Positions 1 through 10,360 of a stretch of DNA of 64,000 nucleotides are shown piece by piece. The notes below the pieces were generated by a model that saw only the letters and a program-made list of their open reading frames with translations, was not told the DNA's origin and searched no databases. The position numbers and the translations under genes are program-made. Each line of letters opens with the position of its first letter. The first letter of the stretch is position 1. Source of the DNA: Paralimibaculum aggregatum (GTDB taxonomy: Bacteria; Pseudomonadota; Alphaproteobacteria; Rhodobacterales; Rhodobacteraceae); the NCBI RefSeq assembly GCF_030270585.1, contig NZ_BSYI01000006.1, positions 1 through 64,000 on the forward strand, written 5' to 3'.

Positions 1-2113
<2,113 letters not shown>

Positions 2114-2327
2114 GCGGCGGTATCGGTCATGCGGCGGTCCGGGCCTCGGGCTGGGAAGGGGGCAGGGGGCTCGCCGGAGAGTGTAGGGGCTCGGCCCGCC
2201 GGGTCCAAGCACGCTCCCCGCAGGGTTCCGGGGGCGGGCAGGGGCGCCGTTCATGGAAGAGTGACGAAATTGTGGGCAGTCTGTGGACAGGACGCGGAGA
2301 AATCTGGGCGAAATGTGGCAACGGCCA

Positions 2328-2356
2328 TTGACCCGAGGGTCAGAGGGAGTCATACA
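2328..2356 (+). promoter_or_regulatory. Predicted promoter of the 2363-2497 small RNA
   Basis: TTGACC at 2328-2333 and CATACA at 2351-2356 are separated by exactly 17 bases, giving a start near 2363. The -35 is good; the -10 matches the consensus in three positions only. Its value comes from the hairpins and the terminator that follow. Confidence 0.45.
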
Positions 2357-2362
2357 GACGAT

Positions 2363-2497
2363 GCAAGCAGCAGATCGCCGTCAGCCCGGTGCGACACCCA
2401 CCCCACCCTCGCTCCCTGCACCGGGCTGGCGGCGTGATCCCCAACAAGACTGCCGAATTCTCGGACTTAACGCCCGGTCACGGGCGTCTTTGTTTTT
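2363..2497 (+). ncRNA. Putative structured small RNA with its own terminator
   Basis: Between uvrB and the Ala/Pro-rich ORF lies a compact unit of about 135 bases. A 17-bp stem pairs 2376-2392 with 2418-2434 (one G-U pair) and can extend to flanking GATC bases. Its 25-base loop (2393-2417) is C-rich and purine-poor, with several CCC triplets that could face G-rich ribosome binding sites. A small hairpin CCGA-ATTC-TCGG follows at 2453-2464, then the terminator hairpin at 2470-2487 and a T-rich tail. No good ORF with a ribosome binding site fits this span. I cannot match it to 6S, SRP, tmRNA or another named family. C-rich loop RNAs are known in Rhodobacter, but a link is inference. Confidence 0.6.
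2470..2497 (+). terminator. Rho-independent terminator
   Basis: ACGCCCG (2470-2476), loop GTCA, CGGGCGT (2481-2487), followed by CTTTGTTTTT to 2497. This is a textbook intrinsic terminator on the plus strand. No protein gene ends upstream on that strand, which is the main reason to posit an RNA gene. Confidence 0.85.
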
Positions 2498-2530
2498 GGG
2501 GCCCCGCACCGCCCGCGGCCCGCTCCCGCG

Positions 2531-2968
2531 ATGACCCCGCGCCCGCAGCAGCCCCGCCCCCGCGAATCACCCGACCACCAAAGCCGCACACCGCGAGGCG
2601 AAGCCGCCGCGCCGCTCGCCGCTCCATCCGCCGCGCCGCCCGCCGAGTCGATTGCCACGCCGGTTGCCACGCCGGCTGCTGTGTCGCTTGCCAAGTCGAT
2701 TGCCGCGCCGCCCGGCGCGCCGACTGCTGCGCCGACCGCCGCGCCGCTCGCCGAGTCGATTGCCAGGCCGGCTGCTGTGCCGACCGCCGCTCCATCCGCC
2801 GTGCCGCCCGCCGCCCCGGCTGCCACGCCGCCCGCCGCGCCGCGGCCCGGTCGGGGCGATCGCGGCAGCCGGCGCCGGATCGCCCCGCCGCCCGCCGCCG
2901 CGATGCTCGCCGCGCCCTGCATCGGCCTCCTGATCTGGGCGGCACTCGGCCTCGCCATCCTCGGCTGA
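2531..2968 (+). CDS. Hypothetical Ala/Pro-rich protein with C-terminal hydrophobic segment
   Basis: A 145-codon frame from an ATG with no recognisable ribosome binding site. Residues about 25-105 are a degenerate Ala-Pro-Thr-Ser repeat built on roughly 15-bp units, followed by a basic stretch RGDRGSRRRIA and a hydrophobic end AAPCIGLLIWAALGLAILG that could span a membrane. The same C-terminal 178 bases recur 259 bp downstream, also ending in a stop, which suggests this tail is a mobile or amplifying unit. No family was recognised. It may be a small tail-anchored protein or simply open repeat DNA; coding status is uncertain. Confidence 0.35.
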   Translation: MTPRPQQPRPRESPDHQSRTPRGEAAAPLAAPSAAPPAESIATPVATPAAVSLAKSIAAPPGAPTAAPTAAPLAESIARPAAVPTAAPSAVPPAAPAATPPAAPRPGRGDRGSRRRIAPPPAAAMLAAPCIGLLIWAALGLAILG

Positions 2969-3049
2969 CCGTCCTGCCCTGACCGCCCCGCTGTCCGCCG
3001 CGCCGACCTCCGCGCCGACTGCCGCACAGCCCGCTGCTCTGGCTGCTGC

Positions 3050-3227
3050 TCCATCCGCCGTGCCGCCCGCTGCCCCGGTTGCCAGCTCGTCCACCGCGCC
3101 GCGGCCCGGTCAGGGCGAACGCGGCAGCCGGCGCCGGATCGCCCTGGCGCCCGCCGCCGCGATGCTCGCAACGCCCTGCATCGGCCTGCCGATCTGGGCG
3201 GCGCTCGGCCTCGCCATGTTGGGCTGA
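3050..3227 (+). pseudogene. Duplicated 3' end of the Ala/Pro-rich ORF
   Basis: Bases 3050-3227 repeat 2791-2968 at the same length (178 bases, offset 259) with roughly 20 differences by eye. The frame, the basic stretch and the hydrophobic segment (ATPCIGLPIWAALGLAMLG) are preserved up to TGA at 3225-3227. The offset is not a multiple of three and no start codon with a binding site was seen, so this is a detached tail rather than a gene. Confidence 0.6.
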
Positions 3228-3418
3228 CTGCACCGCCCTGACCGTCGTGCTTTGACCGTCCCGTCGCGGCCATCGGGGGCGGCCGACCCGGCCGGGCTTG
3301 AATATCCCGTTCCTGCCCGCCCTGGGGGGCGGCCATCCCCGCCCGGCCATCGGGGAGGCCGCCATCGGTGGCCGGCGGTCCGGCATCCGCCATGGGGGCC
3401 ATGCGCGGGGGGCAGGGC
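3228..3418. other. Non-coding GC-rich interval
   Basis: No gene or clear signal. The sequence is low-complexity with GGGGGCGGCC-like runs and short internal echoes of GGCCATC and CCGGCC. It separates the duplicated tail from the 80-bp palindromic element. Confidence 0.5.
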
Positions 3419-3498
3419 GCCCGCCGCCTCCCATGGGTGGGCATTCCCGCCGTCCCGCCGCCCCGCGACCGGGTGCAGGGGCGGGGGAGGCGGCGGAC
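3419..3498 (+). repeat. 80-bp dispersed palindromic element, copy 1
   Basis: Outer arms GCCCGCCGCCTCCC and GGGGAGGCGGCGGAC can pair; the centre holds CCATGGGTGGGCATTCCCGC and a C/G-rich inner part. The reverse complement recurs at 8085-8164 and 8973-9052, and the same orientation at 10087-10166, each exactly 80 bp. This copy lies about 60 bp upstream of the predicted promoter of the complex I subunit gene. Confidence 0.85.
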
Positions 3499-3554
3499 CC
3501 GGCCGGCAACCCGCGCCGCGCTTGCGGCGGAGTGTCTCCCGCGCCGCGCCCGGC

Positions 3555-3583
3555 TTGCCGCGGCGGCCGCGCTTGCGCATATT
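3555..3583 (+). promoter_or_regulatory. Predicted promoter of the complex I subunit gene
   Basis: TTGCCG at 3555-3560 and CATATT at 3578-3583 with a 17-base spacer. The predicted start near 3590 leaves a short leader holding the AGGAGGA ribosome binding site just before the ATG at 3609. Confidence 0.5.
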
Positions 3584-3608
3584 GGCGCGCACAGAGCAGG
3601 AGGAACCG

Positions 3609-3920
3609 ATGCAGGCGCGGATCTATCAGCCGTCGAAGAGCGCGATGACCAGCGGCCAGGGCAATGCCCGCGGCTGGGTGCTGGAATACGTCCCGGCCGA
3701 GCCGCGCCGGATCGACCCGCTGATGGGCTGGACCGGCTCCGGCGACACCCGCCGCCAGATCCGCCTGCGCTTCGACAGCAAGGACGAGGCGGTGAGCTAT
3801 GCCCGCCGCCACGGCATCGCCTTCGTCGTCGAGGAGCCCAAGCCGCGCCGGCACAACATCCGCCCGATGGGCTATGCCGGCAACTTCGCGCACAACCGCC
3901 GGGGCAACTGGACGCACTGA
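3609..3920 (+). CDS. NADH:ubiquinone oxidoreductase accessory subunit, NDUFS4/ETC complex I family
   Basis: A 103-residue homolog of the 18-kDa NDUFS4 accessory subunit, which in alphaproteobacteria and mitochondria sits on the peripheral arm of complex I next to the NADH module. Diagnostic features are N-terminal ARIYQPSKSAMTSG, the central PLMGWTGSGDTRRQIRLRF, and C-terminal GYAGNFAHNRRGNWTH. The ATG at 3609 is preceded by AGGAGGA at good spacing; an upstream extension in the same frame runs through the palindromic repeat and is rejected. Stand-alone gene with its own predicted promoter. Family assignment is firm. Confidence 0.93.
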   Translation: MQARIYQPSKSAMTSGQGNARGWVLEYVPAEPRRIDPLMGWTGSGDTRRQIRLRFDSKDEAVSYARRHGIAFVVEEPKPRRHNIRPMGYAGNFAHNRRGNWTH

Positions 3921-3986
3921 GCCCTGCAGGCTAAGTCTCGCCACCGAGGCGTGATTTCCAGCGATCTGCAGGCGGGACGGGCAGCC

Positions 3987-5402
3987 ATGGCGACGATCTA
4001 TCCGGTGATTCTCTGCGGCGGCTCCGGCACCCGGCTCTGGCCGGTCAGCCGCAAATCCTATCCCAAGCAGTTCTGCCCGCTGTTCGCGGGCGGCTCGCTG
4101 TTCCAGCGCACGCTGGAGCGGCTGGCCGGCCAGGGCTATGCCGAGCCGATCCTGCTGACGCACCAGGATTTCCGCTTCGTGGTCGCCGAGCAGCTCTCCG
4201 ATGCCGGCTTCCAGGCGACCCGCATCCTGCTCGAGCCGGCCGGGCGCAACACCGCCCCGGCGATCTGCCTCGCCGCGCTCGAGGTTGCCGCGGCGGATCC
4301 GGAGGGGGTGCTGCTGGTGCTGCCCTCCGACCACCTGCTGGCCGACAGCGCCGCCTTCCACGCCGCGGTGACGGCGGCGGCGGCGGCGGCGGAGGCTGGC
4401 CATCTGGTCACCTTCGGCGTCACCCCTGACCGCCCGGAGACCGGCTTCGGCTATATCGAGCTGGCCGCCGCGCCGGAGGCCGGGGCGCAGCCCTTCCGCG
4501 GCTTCGTCGAGAAGCCGGACGCGGCGCGCGCCGCCGAGATGCTGGCCTCCGGCCGCTATCTCTGGAACTCGGGGATGTTCGTGTTCTCGGCCGCCGCGAT
4601 CCTCGCCGCCTTCGACGCCCATGCGCCGGAGATCCGCGCCGCCTGCGCCCGCGCCCGCGGCGAAGGGCGCGAGGATCTCTGCTTCTTCCGGCCCGAGCCG
4701 GAGGCCTATCTCGACAATCCCGACATCTCGATCGACTACGCCATCATGGAGCGCAGCCAGGGCATGGTGGTGCCGCTCGACGGCGGCTGGAACGATCTCG
4801 GCTCCTGGCGCACGGTCTGGTCGGAGAGCGCGCCGGACGGCGACGGCGTCGCCACCACCGGCCCGGCATTGGCGATCGGCTGCCGCGACACGCTGCTGCG
4901 CGCCGAGCACCCGGACCAGCGCCTGGTCGGCATCGGGCTCGACCGGATCGTCGCGGTGGCGACCGGCGACGCGGTGCTGGTCGCCGACATGGACCGCGCC
5001 CAGGAGGCGCGCGAGGCGGTGGCGCTGCTGAAGGCCGAGGGCGCGCCGCAGGCCACCGAGTTCCCGCGCTGCTACCGGCCCTGGGGCTGGTACGAGCGGC
5101 TCGCCCACGGCCCCCGCTTCCAGGTCAAGCAGATCATGGTGAAGCCGGGCGGCATCCTCTCGCTGCAGTCGCATCACCACCGCGCCGAGCACTGGGTGGT
5201 GGTGGCCGGCACCGCCAGGGTGACGGTGGGCGAGGAGGTGCGGCTCCTGTCCGAGAACGAGAGCGCCTACATCCCGCTCGGCGCGGTGCACCGGCTGGAG
5301 AACCCCGGCAAGCTCGACCTGCACCTGATCGAGGTGCAGTCCGGCGCCTATCTCGGCGAGGACGACATCACCCGCTACGAGGACGTCTACTCCCGCAGCT
5401 GA
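3987..5402 (+). CDS. manC: Mannose-1-phosphate guanylyltransferase / mannose-6-phosphate isomerase
   Basis: A bifunctional type II PMI/GMP enzyme of 471 residues that makes GDP-mannose for polysaccharides and glycoconjugates, in the cytosol. The N-terminal nucleotidyltransferase carries GGSGTRLWP (residues 11-19) and FVEKPD; the C-terminal cupin isomerase domain carries PWGWYERL and the metal-binding QSHHHRAEHW. Length fits the family (470-480). I chose ATG 3987 because conserved sequence begins at once; a GTG at 3951 would add twelve non-conserved residues. It stands alone here, but GDP-mannose is a plausible donor for the glycosyltransferase operon at 49.8-56.0 kb (inference). Confidence 0.95.
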   Translation: MATIYPVILCGGSGTRLWPVSRKSYPKQFCPLFAGGSLFQRTLERLAGQGYAEPILLTHQDFRFVVAEQLSDAGFQATRILLEPAGRNTAPAICLAALEVAAADPEGVLLVLPSDHLLADSAAFHAAVTAAAAAAEAGHLVTFGVTPDRPETGFGYIELAAAPEAGAQPFRGFVEKPDAARAAEMLASGRYLWNSGMFVFSAAAILAAFDAHAPEIRAACARARGEGREDLCFFRPEPEAYLDNPDISIDYAIMERSQGMVVPLDGGWNDLGSWRTVWSESAPDGDGVATTGPALAIGCRDTLLRAEHPDQRLVGIGLDRIVAVATGDAVLVADMDRAQEAREAVALLKAEGAPQATEFPRCYRPWGWYERLAHGPRFQVKQIMVKPGGILSLQSHHHRAEHWVVVAGTARVTVGEEVRLLSENESAYIPLGAVHRLENPGKLDLHLIEVQSGAYLGEDDITRYEDVYSRS

Positions 5403-7140
5403 CCCGGAACCACGCCCCGCCGACGCGCCGCTCAGCGTCGCCCTTGCTGGCCCGCGTCACCCCCGCCGCCCACGCGTCGCCCCTGCCGCCCCGGCCAGCT
5501 CCGCCGCCCCGCCAGCAAGGCCGCTGCACCCCGGCGCCGTGCCGCAGGGGACGGCATCCCCGCCACCCCGCAACGGGCCACCCATCCCCGCAACCGATCC
5601 GGCGGGCCTTCCCCCGCGCGGCCACGGGCCCGCCCAGCGAGCCGCGGGACCCCGGCGACGCACCGGATGGGACGACATCCCGACCGACTAACCAGCCCGC
5701 AATGGATCGCCTGTTTCTGGAGTCGATGCGGCACAGGCCTTCCCCCGCACCGCCACCGGGCCGCCAGGAGACCCCCGTCACCCGGCGCCGGGCTGGACGG
5801 GACGGCATCCGCAACGACCCGCACCAGCGGCCCTCTCACCGAGACCGATGCGCCAGGCCTTCCTCCACGCCTCCACCGGCCCGCCCAGCGAGCCGCAGCC
5901 TCCTGCCGCCGGGGGCCGGACAGGACGGCATCTCCAACAACTCGCATCAAGCCGACCGTTCCCGAAGCCGATGCGGCCGGCCTTCCCCCTCGCCGCACGG
6001 GCCCGACAGGGGAACTCCCGATCCCCAAGGCCGGGCGAGACGGCCTCCGCTCCCACACCCGCCCCCGGGGGGCGGGGCGCGCGGTTCCTGTCGCCTCCGC
6101 CGGCCCACCATACCCCCCCGGTTCTCAAGACCGGGCGGGACGCCTGTCGTTCCTCCCGCGTGCCCGGGAGCGGGTCGCGCGGTTCCAAACGCCTCCGCTG
6201 GCCCACAAGGCTCCCCATTCTTCAATGCCGGGTGGGACGGCGCCCCCGCTGGCCTGCCGAAAGAACCACCGTTTCCCGGAGCAGGGCGGGCAGGATCTCC
6301 CGCGGCCCACCGACCCGCGGCGGCGGGCCCGTTCTCGAAGCCAAGGCGGGAGATCTTCCCGTCCGGCCTGTGGATGCTCGCCCGTTTCGGGAGCGGAACG
6401 GGGACGGTTCTCCCGTCGCCTTCGTCGCCCGCCGGGGCCCCGTGGTTCCCCGGAGCCGGATGGGACGGCTTTCCTTCCCACATGGACTCCGGGGGCAAGC
6501 CGACGGTTCCCGAAGCCGGGGCGGCCGGGTTTCCCCATCGCCTCGGGGCGGTGCCATGGAGGCCTCCATCTGCCGAAGCCGGAGATGACGGGCGGTTGCC
6601 GCTCCACCCTCCGAGCCGCTACGAGGAGGTCCATTCCAGGAGCCGAGCCGGAATCATTGCCCCGCCGGCCCGCCACGGGGCCTCCGTTCCTCGTAACCGG
6701 GTGGGACGGGGTCCGCCCCCCCCTGCCGACCCCGGCGGCGGGGCGTGCCGGGCGCTGGGTCGGGACGGCATTCAGGGCACTCCCGTCGGCCTGCCCTGGG
6801 AGCCCCCGTTCCCCGGAGCCTGCGGGACGAGTTGGCCTCCTCTCCGGCCTGCCGTTCAAGGGGGCGGAGGACCCGGTTCCGAAGCCGAGGCGGCAGGGCT
6901 TCCCGTCCGGCCCGCTGATGGGCGCCCGTCCGCCGGGGCGAATGGGGGCGCTTTCCCGTCGCCTCGGCCGGCCCGCCAAGGGGCCGCTGGCTCCCGGGGG
7001 GCGGGGCGACATCGCCTCCGGAGGATCGGCCCGCGCCAGGGCGCCGGTTTCCGGGGCCGAACGGGGAGAGCTTCCCCATCGCCGCCGGCACCGCAGCGGG
7101 CGCGCCAAGAGGGCCTACGTTCCTCGAAGCGTGGTCGGGG
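5403..7140. repeat. Degenerate tandem-repeat desert downstream of manC
   Basis: No gene is credible on either strand. The sequence is an old, strongly diverged array in which GGGACGGC..TCCC, CGTTCCCGAAGCCG and GGCCGCC motifs return roughly every 60-120 bp. Long open frames exist on both strands at once because stop codons are rare at this composition; none has a ribosome binding site, a recognisable domain or a consistent frame across repeats. Confidence 0.7.
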
Positions 7141-7800
7141 GGACGATTTCCCCTCCGGCCTGCCGACCTGCGGCGGGCGCCCGGTCCCGGCGCCGAGCGG
7201 GAGGGCTTCCCCCTCGCTGCCGCAGCCGCCGCCGGCGCACCATCGGAGCCTGGCGAGGCGGGACGATTCCCCCCCCGGCTCACTGTCCTGCGGCGGGGGG
7301 TGGGTCCCGGCACCGAGCGGGAGGGCTTCCCCCTCGCTGCCGTGGCCGCCGCCGGCGCACCACCGGAGCCTGGCGAGATGGGACGATTCCCCCCCCCGGC
7401 TCACTGTCCTGCGGCGGGGGGCGGGTCCCGGCGCCGAGCGGGAGCGCTTCCCCCTCGCTGCCGTAGCCGCCGCCGGCGCACCACCGGAGCCTGGCGAGAT
7501 GGGACGATTCCCCCCCCGGCTCACTGTCCTGCGGCGGGCGCCCGGTCCCGGCGCCGAGCGGGAGGACATCCCCCTCGCCGCCGTAGCCGCCGCCGGCGCA
7601 CCATCGGAGCCTGGCGAGGCGGGACGATTCCCCCCCCCGGCTCACTGTCCTGCGGCGGGCGCCCGGTCCCGGAGCCGATCGGAAGGGCTTCCCCCTCTCT
7701 ACCGCAGCCGCCGCCGGCGCACCTTCGGAGCCTGGCGAGGCGGGGCGATTCCCCCCCGGCTCACTGTCCTGCGGGGGGGGGCGGGTTCCTGAGCCGAGCG
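7141..7800. repeat. 120/121-bp tandem array, about 5.5 copies
   Basis: Copies start with GGACGATT..CCCC at 7141, 7261, 7381, 7502, 7622 and (as GGGCGATT) near 7743. Each contains TCACTGTCCTGCGGCGGG, a GAGCGGGA motif, CCCCTCGCTGCCG and CACCGGAGCCTGGCGAG. Differences concentrate in the C-tract after GGACGATT, whose length changes alter the frame between copies, so the array is not a coding repeat. Copies are much more alike than the sequence at 5403-7140, so this part amplified more recently. Confidence 0.9.
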
Positions 7801-8084
7801 GGATGGCTTCCCCGGCGCTTCGCGGACCCGCTCATTGCGTCGGCGGCTTCCGGAAGCGGGTGGGGCGGCTCCTCTCGGCCTGCGGTGGGACCGCCCGATT
7901 CCGCTGCTGGCCGGGGGCGGTTTCACCCCCGACACACCGGCCCGCATGAAAACCGCCGTTCCTCGCTGCCAGGCGAGCAGGATCAGTTCCGGCCCGCCGA
8001 TCCGGGGTGGGGCCCAGTTCCCCGCGCCCAGGCGGGTTTCGCCCTCGCCCCGGCGCCTGCGGCACCGGGGTTCGCGCGACCGGG
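7801..8084. other. Non-coding interval between arrays
   Basis: Diverged repeat-like sequence with no ribosome binding site, domain or structured element that I can support. Confidence 0.5.
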
Positions 8085-8164
8085 GCCCGCCGCCTCCCCC
8101 GCCCCTGCGCCCGGTCGCGGGGAGGCGGGACGGCGGGAATGCCCACCCATGGGAGGCGGCGGGC
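8085..8164 (-). repeat. 80-bp dispersed palindromic element, copy 2
   Basis: Reverse complement of copy 1 (3419-3498) with only a few differences; same 80-bp length and the same GCCCGCCGCCTCCC / GGGAGGCGGCGGGC arms. It begins a larger repeat unit that recurs from about 8570. Confidence 0.88.
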
Positions 8165-8972
8165 CGGTGTGCTGGTTCCGGTATCGTGCGGCATCCGGCG
8201 GACGGCGTGCGGCGGCAGGGCGGCGCTGTATTCCGGCGCGCGGGGACGCCGCCGGCGGGAGCGGCGCGGGCGACGGCGGCCGCGTCTGGCGGCGCCGTCT
8301 CCGATCGGCGCGACCTTGCGGCGGTGCCCGCAAGGGTCCGTCGACGACGCGAAACCGCACCTTCCTCGGGGGTGGCTCGCGGCGGCGCCCGCGGGGTCCG
8401 TCTCCGGGGCCGGTGGTGGTCTGCCGGGGCTTCGGTGGGAGCGGCATGGGGCGGCGTTGCCTGCTCTTCGCGGTCGGCCCGTGGGTCTGCTGTCCCGGCG
8501 GCGGAGCGAAGATGGTCGAGGCTTGCCGGGGCGCCCCTGCCGGGAGCGCCGCTGGCGCCCTCGGTTCAGGCCGCCGCCTCCCCCGCCCTTGCGCCGGGTC
8601 GCGGGGAGGCTCGCCCACGGGAGGTGCCGGGCCGGCGCGCTGGTTCCGGTGCCGTGCGGCATCCGGCGGAAAGTGTGCGGCGGCAGGGCGGCGCTGCTTT
8701 CCGGCGCGCGGAGCCGCCGCCAGTGGGAGCGGCGCGGGCAGCCGCGTCTGGCGGCGCCGGCCCGATCTGCGCGCCCTCGCGGCGGTGCCTGCCAGGGGCC
8801 GTCGCCGGGGACGGCGGCGGTCTGTCGGGGCGTCGGGCGGAGCGGCGGGGCGGGAGGGCGTTGCTTGCGACGCGCAGCCGACCCGTGGTCCTCCGGTCCC
8901 GGCGGCGGAGCGATGATGGTCGAGGCCCGCCATGGCGCCCGGGCCGGGAGCGCCGCTGGCGCCCTCGGATCT
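8165..8972. repeat. Large tandem duplication (about 400-480 bp units) carrying the palindromic element
   Basis: The segment after copy 2 (CTGGTTCCGGT..CGTGCGGCATCCGGCGGA.. then GGCGGCAGGGCGGCGCTG) recurs after the deleted element at 8570, and a third partial unit starts with the element at 8973. The units have diverged and no frame is conserved. Minus-strand translations repeat the same peptide three times only because the DNA repeats. Confidence 0.75.
8570..8635 (-). repeat. 80-bp palindromic element, internally deleted copy
   Basis: Matches the element at both ends (GCCGCCGCCTCCCCCGCCC at left, CCCACGGGAGGTGCCGGGCC at right) but lacks part of the centre (the GGACGGCGGGAATG stretch). It marks the second unit of the larger tandem duplication. 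Confidence 0.7.
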
Positions 8973-9052
8973 GCCCGCCGCCTCCCCCGCCCCTGCACCC
9001 GGTCGCGGGGAGGCGGGACGGCGGGAAAGCCCACCCATGGGAGGCGGCGGGC
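8973..9052 (-). repeat. 80-bp dispersed palindromic element, copy 3
   Basis: Same orientation and length as copy 2; differs at a handful of bases (for example CTGCACCC in place of CTGCGCCC and GGGAAAGC in place of GGGAATGC). It lies about 100 bp upstream of the VPLPA-CTERM gene start. Confidence 0.88.
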
Positions 9053-9154
9053 CGGCGCCCTGGCTCCGGCTCCGCGCGACATCCGACTGATACATCGCGG
9101 TGGCAGGATCGCCGCGCCTCCGGACCGGCGGGGGCGCTGCCATCGGGAGCCGCC

Positions 9155-9949
9155 ATGCCGACGAGACCCGCGATCCGCGCCGCCGCGCTTGCGCTGTCTG
9201 CCCTCGTGCTGCCCGCCCTCCTGCTGCCCGCGCCGGCCGGTGCCGCGCCGGTGGCGGTGCTCAATCCCGGCTTCGAGGCGGAGGTGCACGGGCCGAACAG
9301 CTTCACCTTCGGCCCGCCGACCGGCTGGGACGGCTACAATCTCGATGCCGTGACCGGCGAGACCGTGGGCACGCTGAACCCCGCCCTCAGCAGCTATTTC
9401 GCGCCGGGGCAGCATGCGGGGGCGAATGTCGGCATCGCCTACATGGATGCCGGGGGCACCGCGGGGGTGGCGTTCGGGCTGCAGCAGACCCTCGCCGCGG
9501 TGCTCGAGGCGGACCGGCTCTACCGCCTCTCGGTGGCGATCGGGAACATCGCCTCGGGCAGTTCGGATCTCGGCGGCGGGCCGGTGTTCTTCGATCTCGA
9601 CGGGTTTCCGGGCTACCGGGTCGAGCTGCTGGCCGGGACGACGGTGCTCGCCTCGGACGACAACGGCCTCGCCGGCAGCATCCCCGAGGCGGAGTTCCGG
9701 CCCTCGGTGCTGGCCTATGACAGCCGCGGCGCGGCGCCCGGGCTGCTCGGGCAGGCGCTGACGATCCGGCTGGTCAATCTCAACCTGGTGGACGCGGCCG
9801 CTCCCGGCGCCCATCGCGAGGTCGATTTCGACGCGGTGGCGCTGGATGCGGTCGCGGTGCCGCTGCCGGCGCCGCTGGGCCTGGCGGTGCTCGGGCTGGC
9901 GGCGCTGGCGGCGCTGGCGGGGCTCGGGATGCGCCGCGCCGCCGGCTGA
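9155..9949 (+). CDS. Exported protein with VPLPA-CTERM sorting signal
   Basis: A 264-residue protein with an N-terminal signal peptide (positively charged start, hydrophobic core, cut near AGAAP at about residue 30). A beta-rich globular region beginning VLNPGFEAE resembles the carbohydrate-binding-like domains common in PEP-CTERM proteins. It ends in VPLPAPL, a hydrophobic helix, and GMRRAAG. That tripartite tail is the VPLPA variant of the exosortase sorting signal, so the protein is expected at the cell surface or in extracellular matrix. No exosortase or polysaccharide cluster adjoins it here. ATG 9155 was chosen because the signal peptide starts there. The precise function is unknown. 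Confidence 0.85.
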   Translation: MPTRPAIRAAALALSALVLPALLLPAPAGAAPVAVLNPGFEAEVHGPNSFTFGPPTGWDGYNLDAVTGETVGTLNPALSSYFAPGQHAGANVGIAYMDAGGTAGVAFGLQQTLAAVLEADRLYRLSVAIGNIASGSSDLGGGPVFFDLDGFPGYRVELLAGTTVLASDDNGLAGSIPEAEFRPSVLAYDSRGAAPGLLGQALTIRLVNLNLVDAAAPGAHREVDFDAVALDAVAVPLPAPLGLAVLGLAALAALAGLGMRRAAG

Positions 9950-10086
9950 TCCGGGGCGGCCGGGCCGCCGGGCCGAGCGTCCCGAGCGTGCCGCCGCCGC
10001 TGCCGCTGCGCTGTCCGGAGACCGCCGGCGGCGGCCCGTTCCGGCAGCCGGCCCGCGGTCGGCGTGCCGGCGCCCGGGCCTCTGCC
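9950..10086. other. Non-coding interval after the VPLPA gene
   Basis: GC-rich sequence without a gene; no convincing terminator hairpin with a T-tract follows the stop at 9949. Confidence 0.4.
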
Positions 10087-10166
10087 GCCCGCCGCCTCCC
10101 ATGGGTGGGCATTCCCGCCGTCCGGCCTCCCCGTGACCGGGCGCAGGGGCGGGGGAGGCGGCGGGC
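10087..10166 (+). repeat. 80-bp dispersed palindromic element, copy 4
   Basis: Same orientation as copy 1 and same 80-bp length, with arms GCCCGCCGCCTCCC and GGGAGGCGGCGGGC perfectly complementary over 14 bp. It sits between the VPLPA-CTERM gene and the 14-bp VNTR. Confidence 0.88.
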
Positions 10167-10220
10167 CCCGGTCGCACGAGCGGCGGTGCCGCAGGCACCG
10201 GCGCGAGGGCGAAACCCCCG

Positions 10221-10360
10221 CCCCCCGGCAAAGGCCCCCCGGCAAAGGCCCCCCGGCAAAGGCCCCCCGGCAAAGGCCCCCCGGCAAAGGCCCCCCGGCA
10301 AAGGCCCCCCGGCAGAGGCCCCCCGGCAGAGGCTCGTTGGCGGGGGCTCGTTGGCGGGGG
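10221..10360 (+). repeat. 14-bp VNTR: eight copies of one unit, then two of another
   Basis: Eight consecutive 14-mers CCCCCCGGCAAAGG occupy 10221-10332; the last two have a CAGAGG end. They are followed directly by two perfect copies of CTCGTTGGCGGGGG (10333-10360), also 14 bp. The near-perfect identity indicates very recent slippage. Translations on either strand are low-complexity, and 14 is not a multiple of three. Confidence 0.97.

Noticed and set aside
2114-2130. Alternative uvrB start at 2130
   Set aside because: That ATG is out of frame with uvrB and reaches a stop after six codons.
2478-5324. Minus-strand open frame of 948 codons across manC and the Ala/Pro-rich region
   Set aside because: Antisense of manC, a certain gene; the lack of stops is a by-product of high GC content.
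5444-7792. Open frame of 782 codons on the plus strand in the repeat desert
   Set aside because: Low-complexity Pro/Arg/Gly/Ala translation, no ribosome binding site, no domain, and the 120/121-bp repeats change frame inside it.
7141-7800. CRISPR-like array
   Set aside because: Units are contiguous 120-bp tandem repeats with no unique spacers between short repeats, and no cas genes are present.
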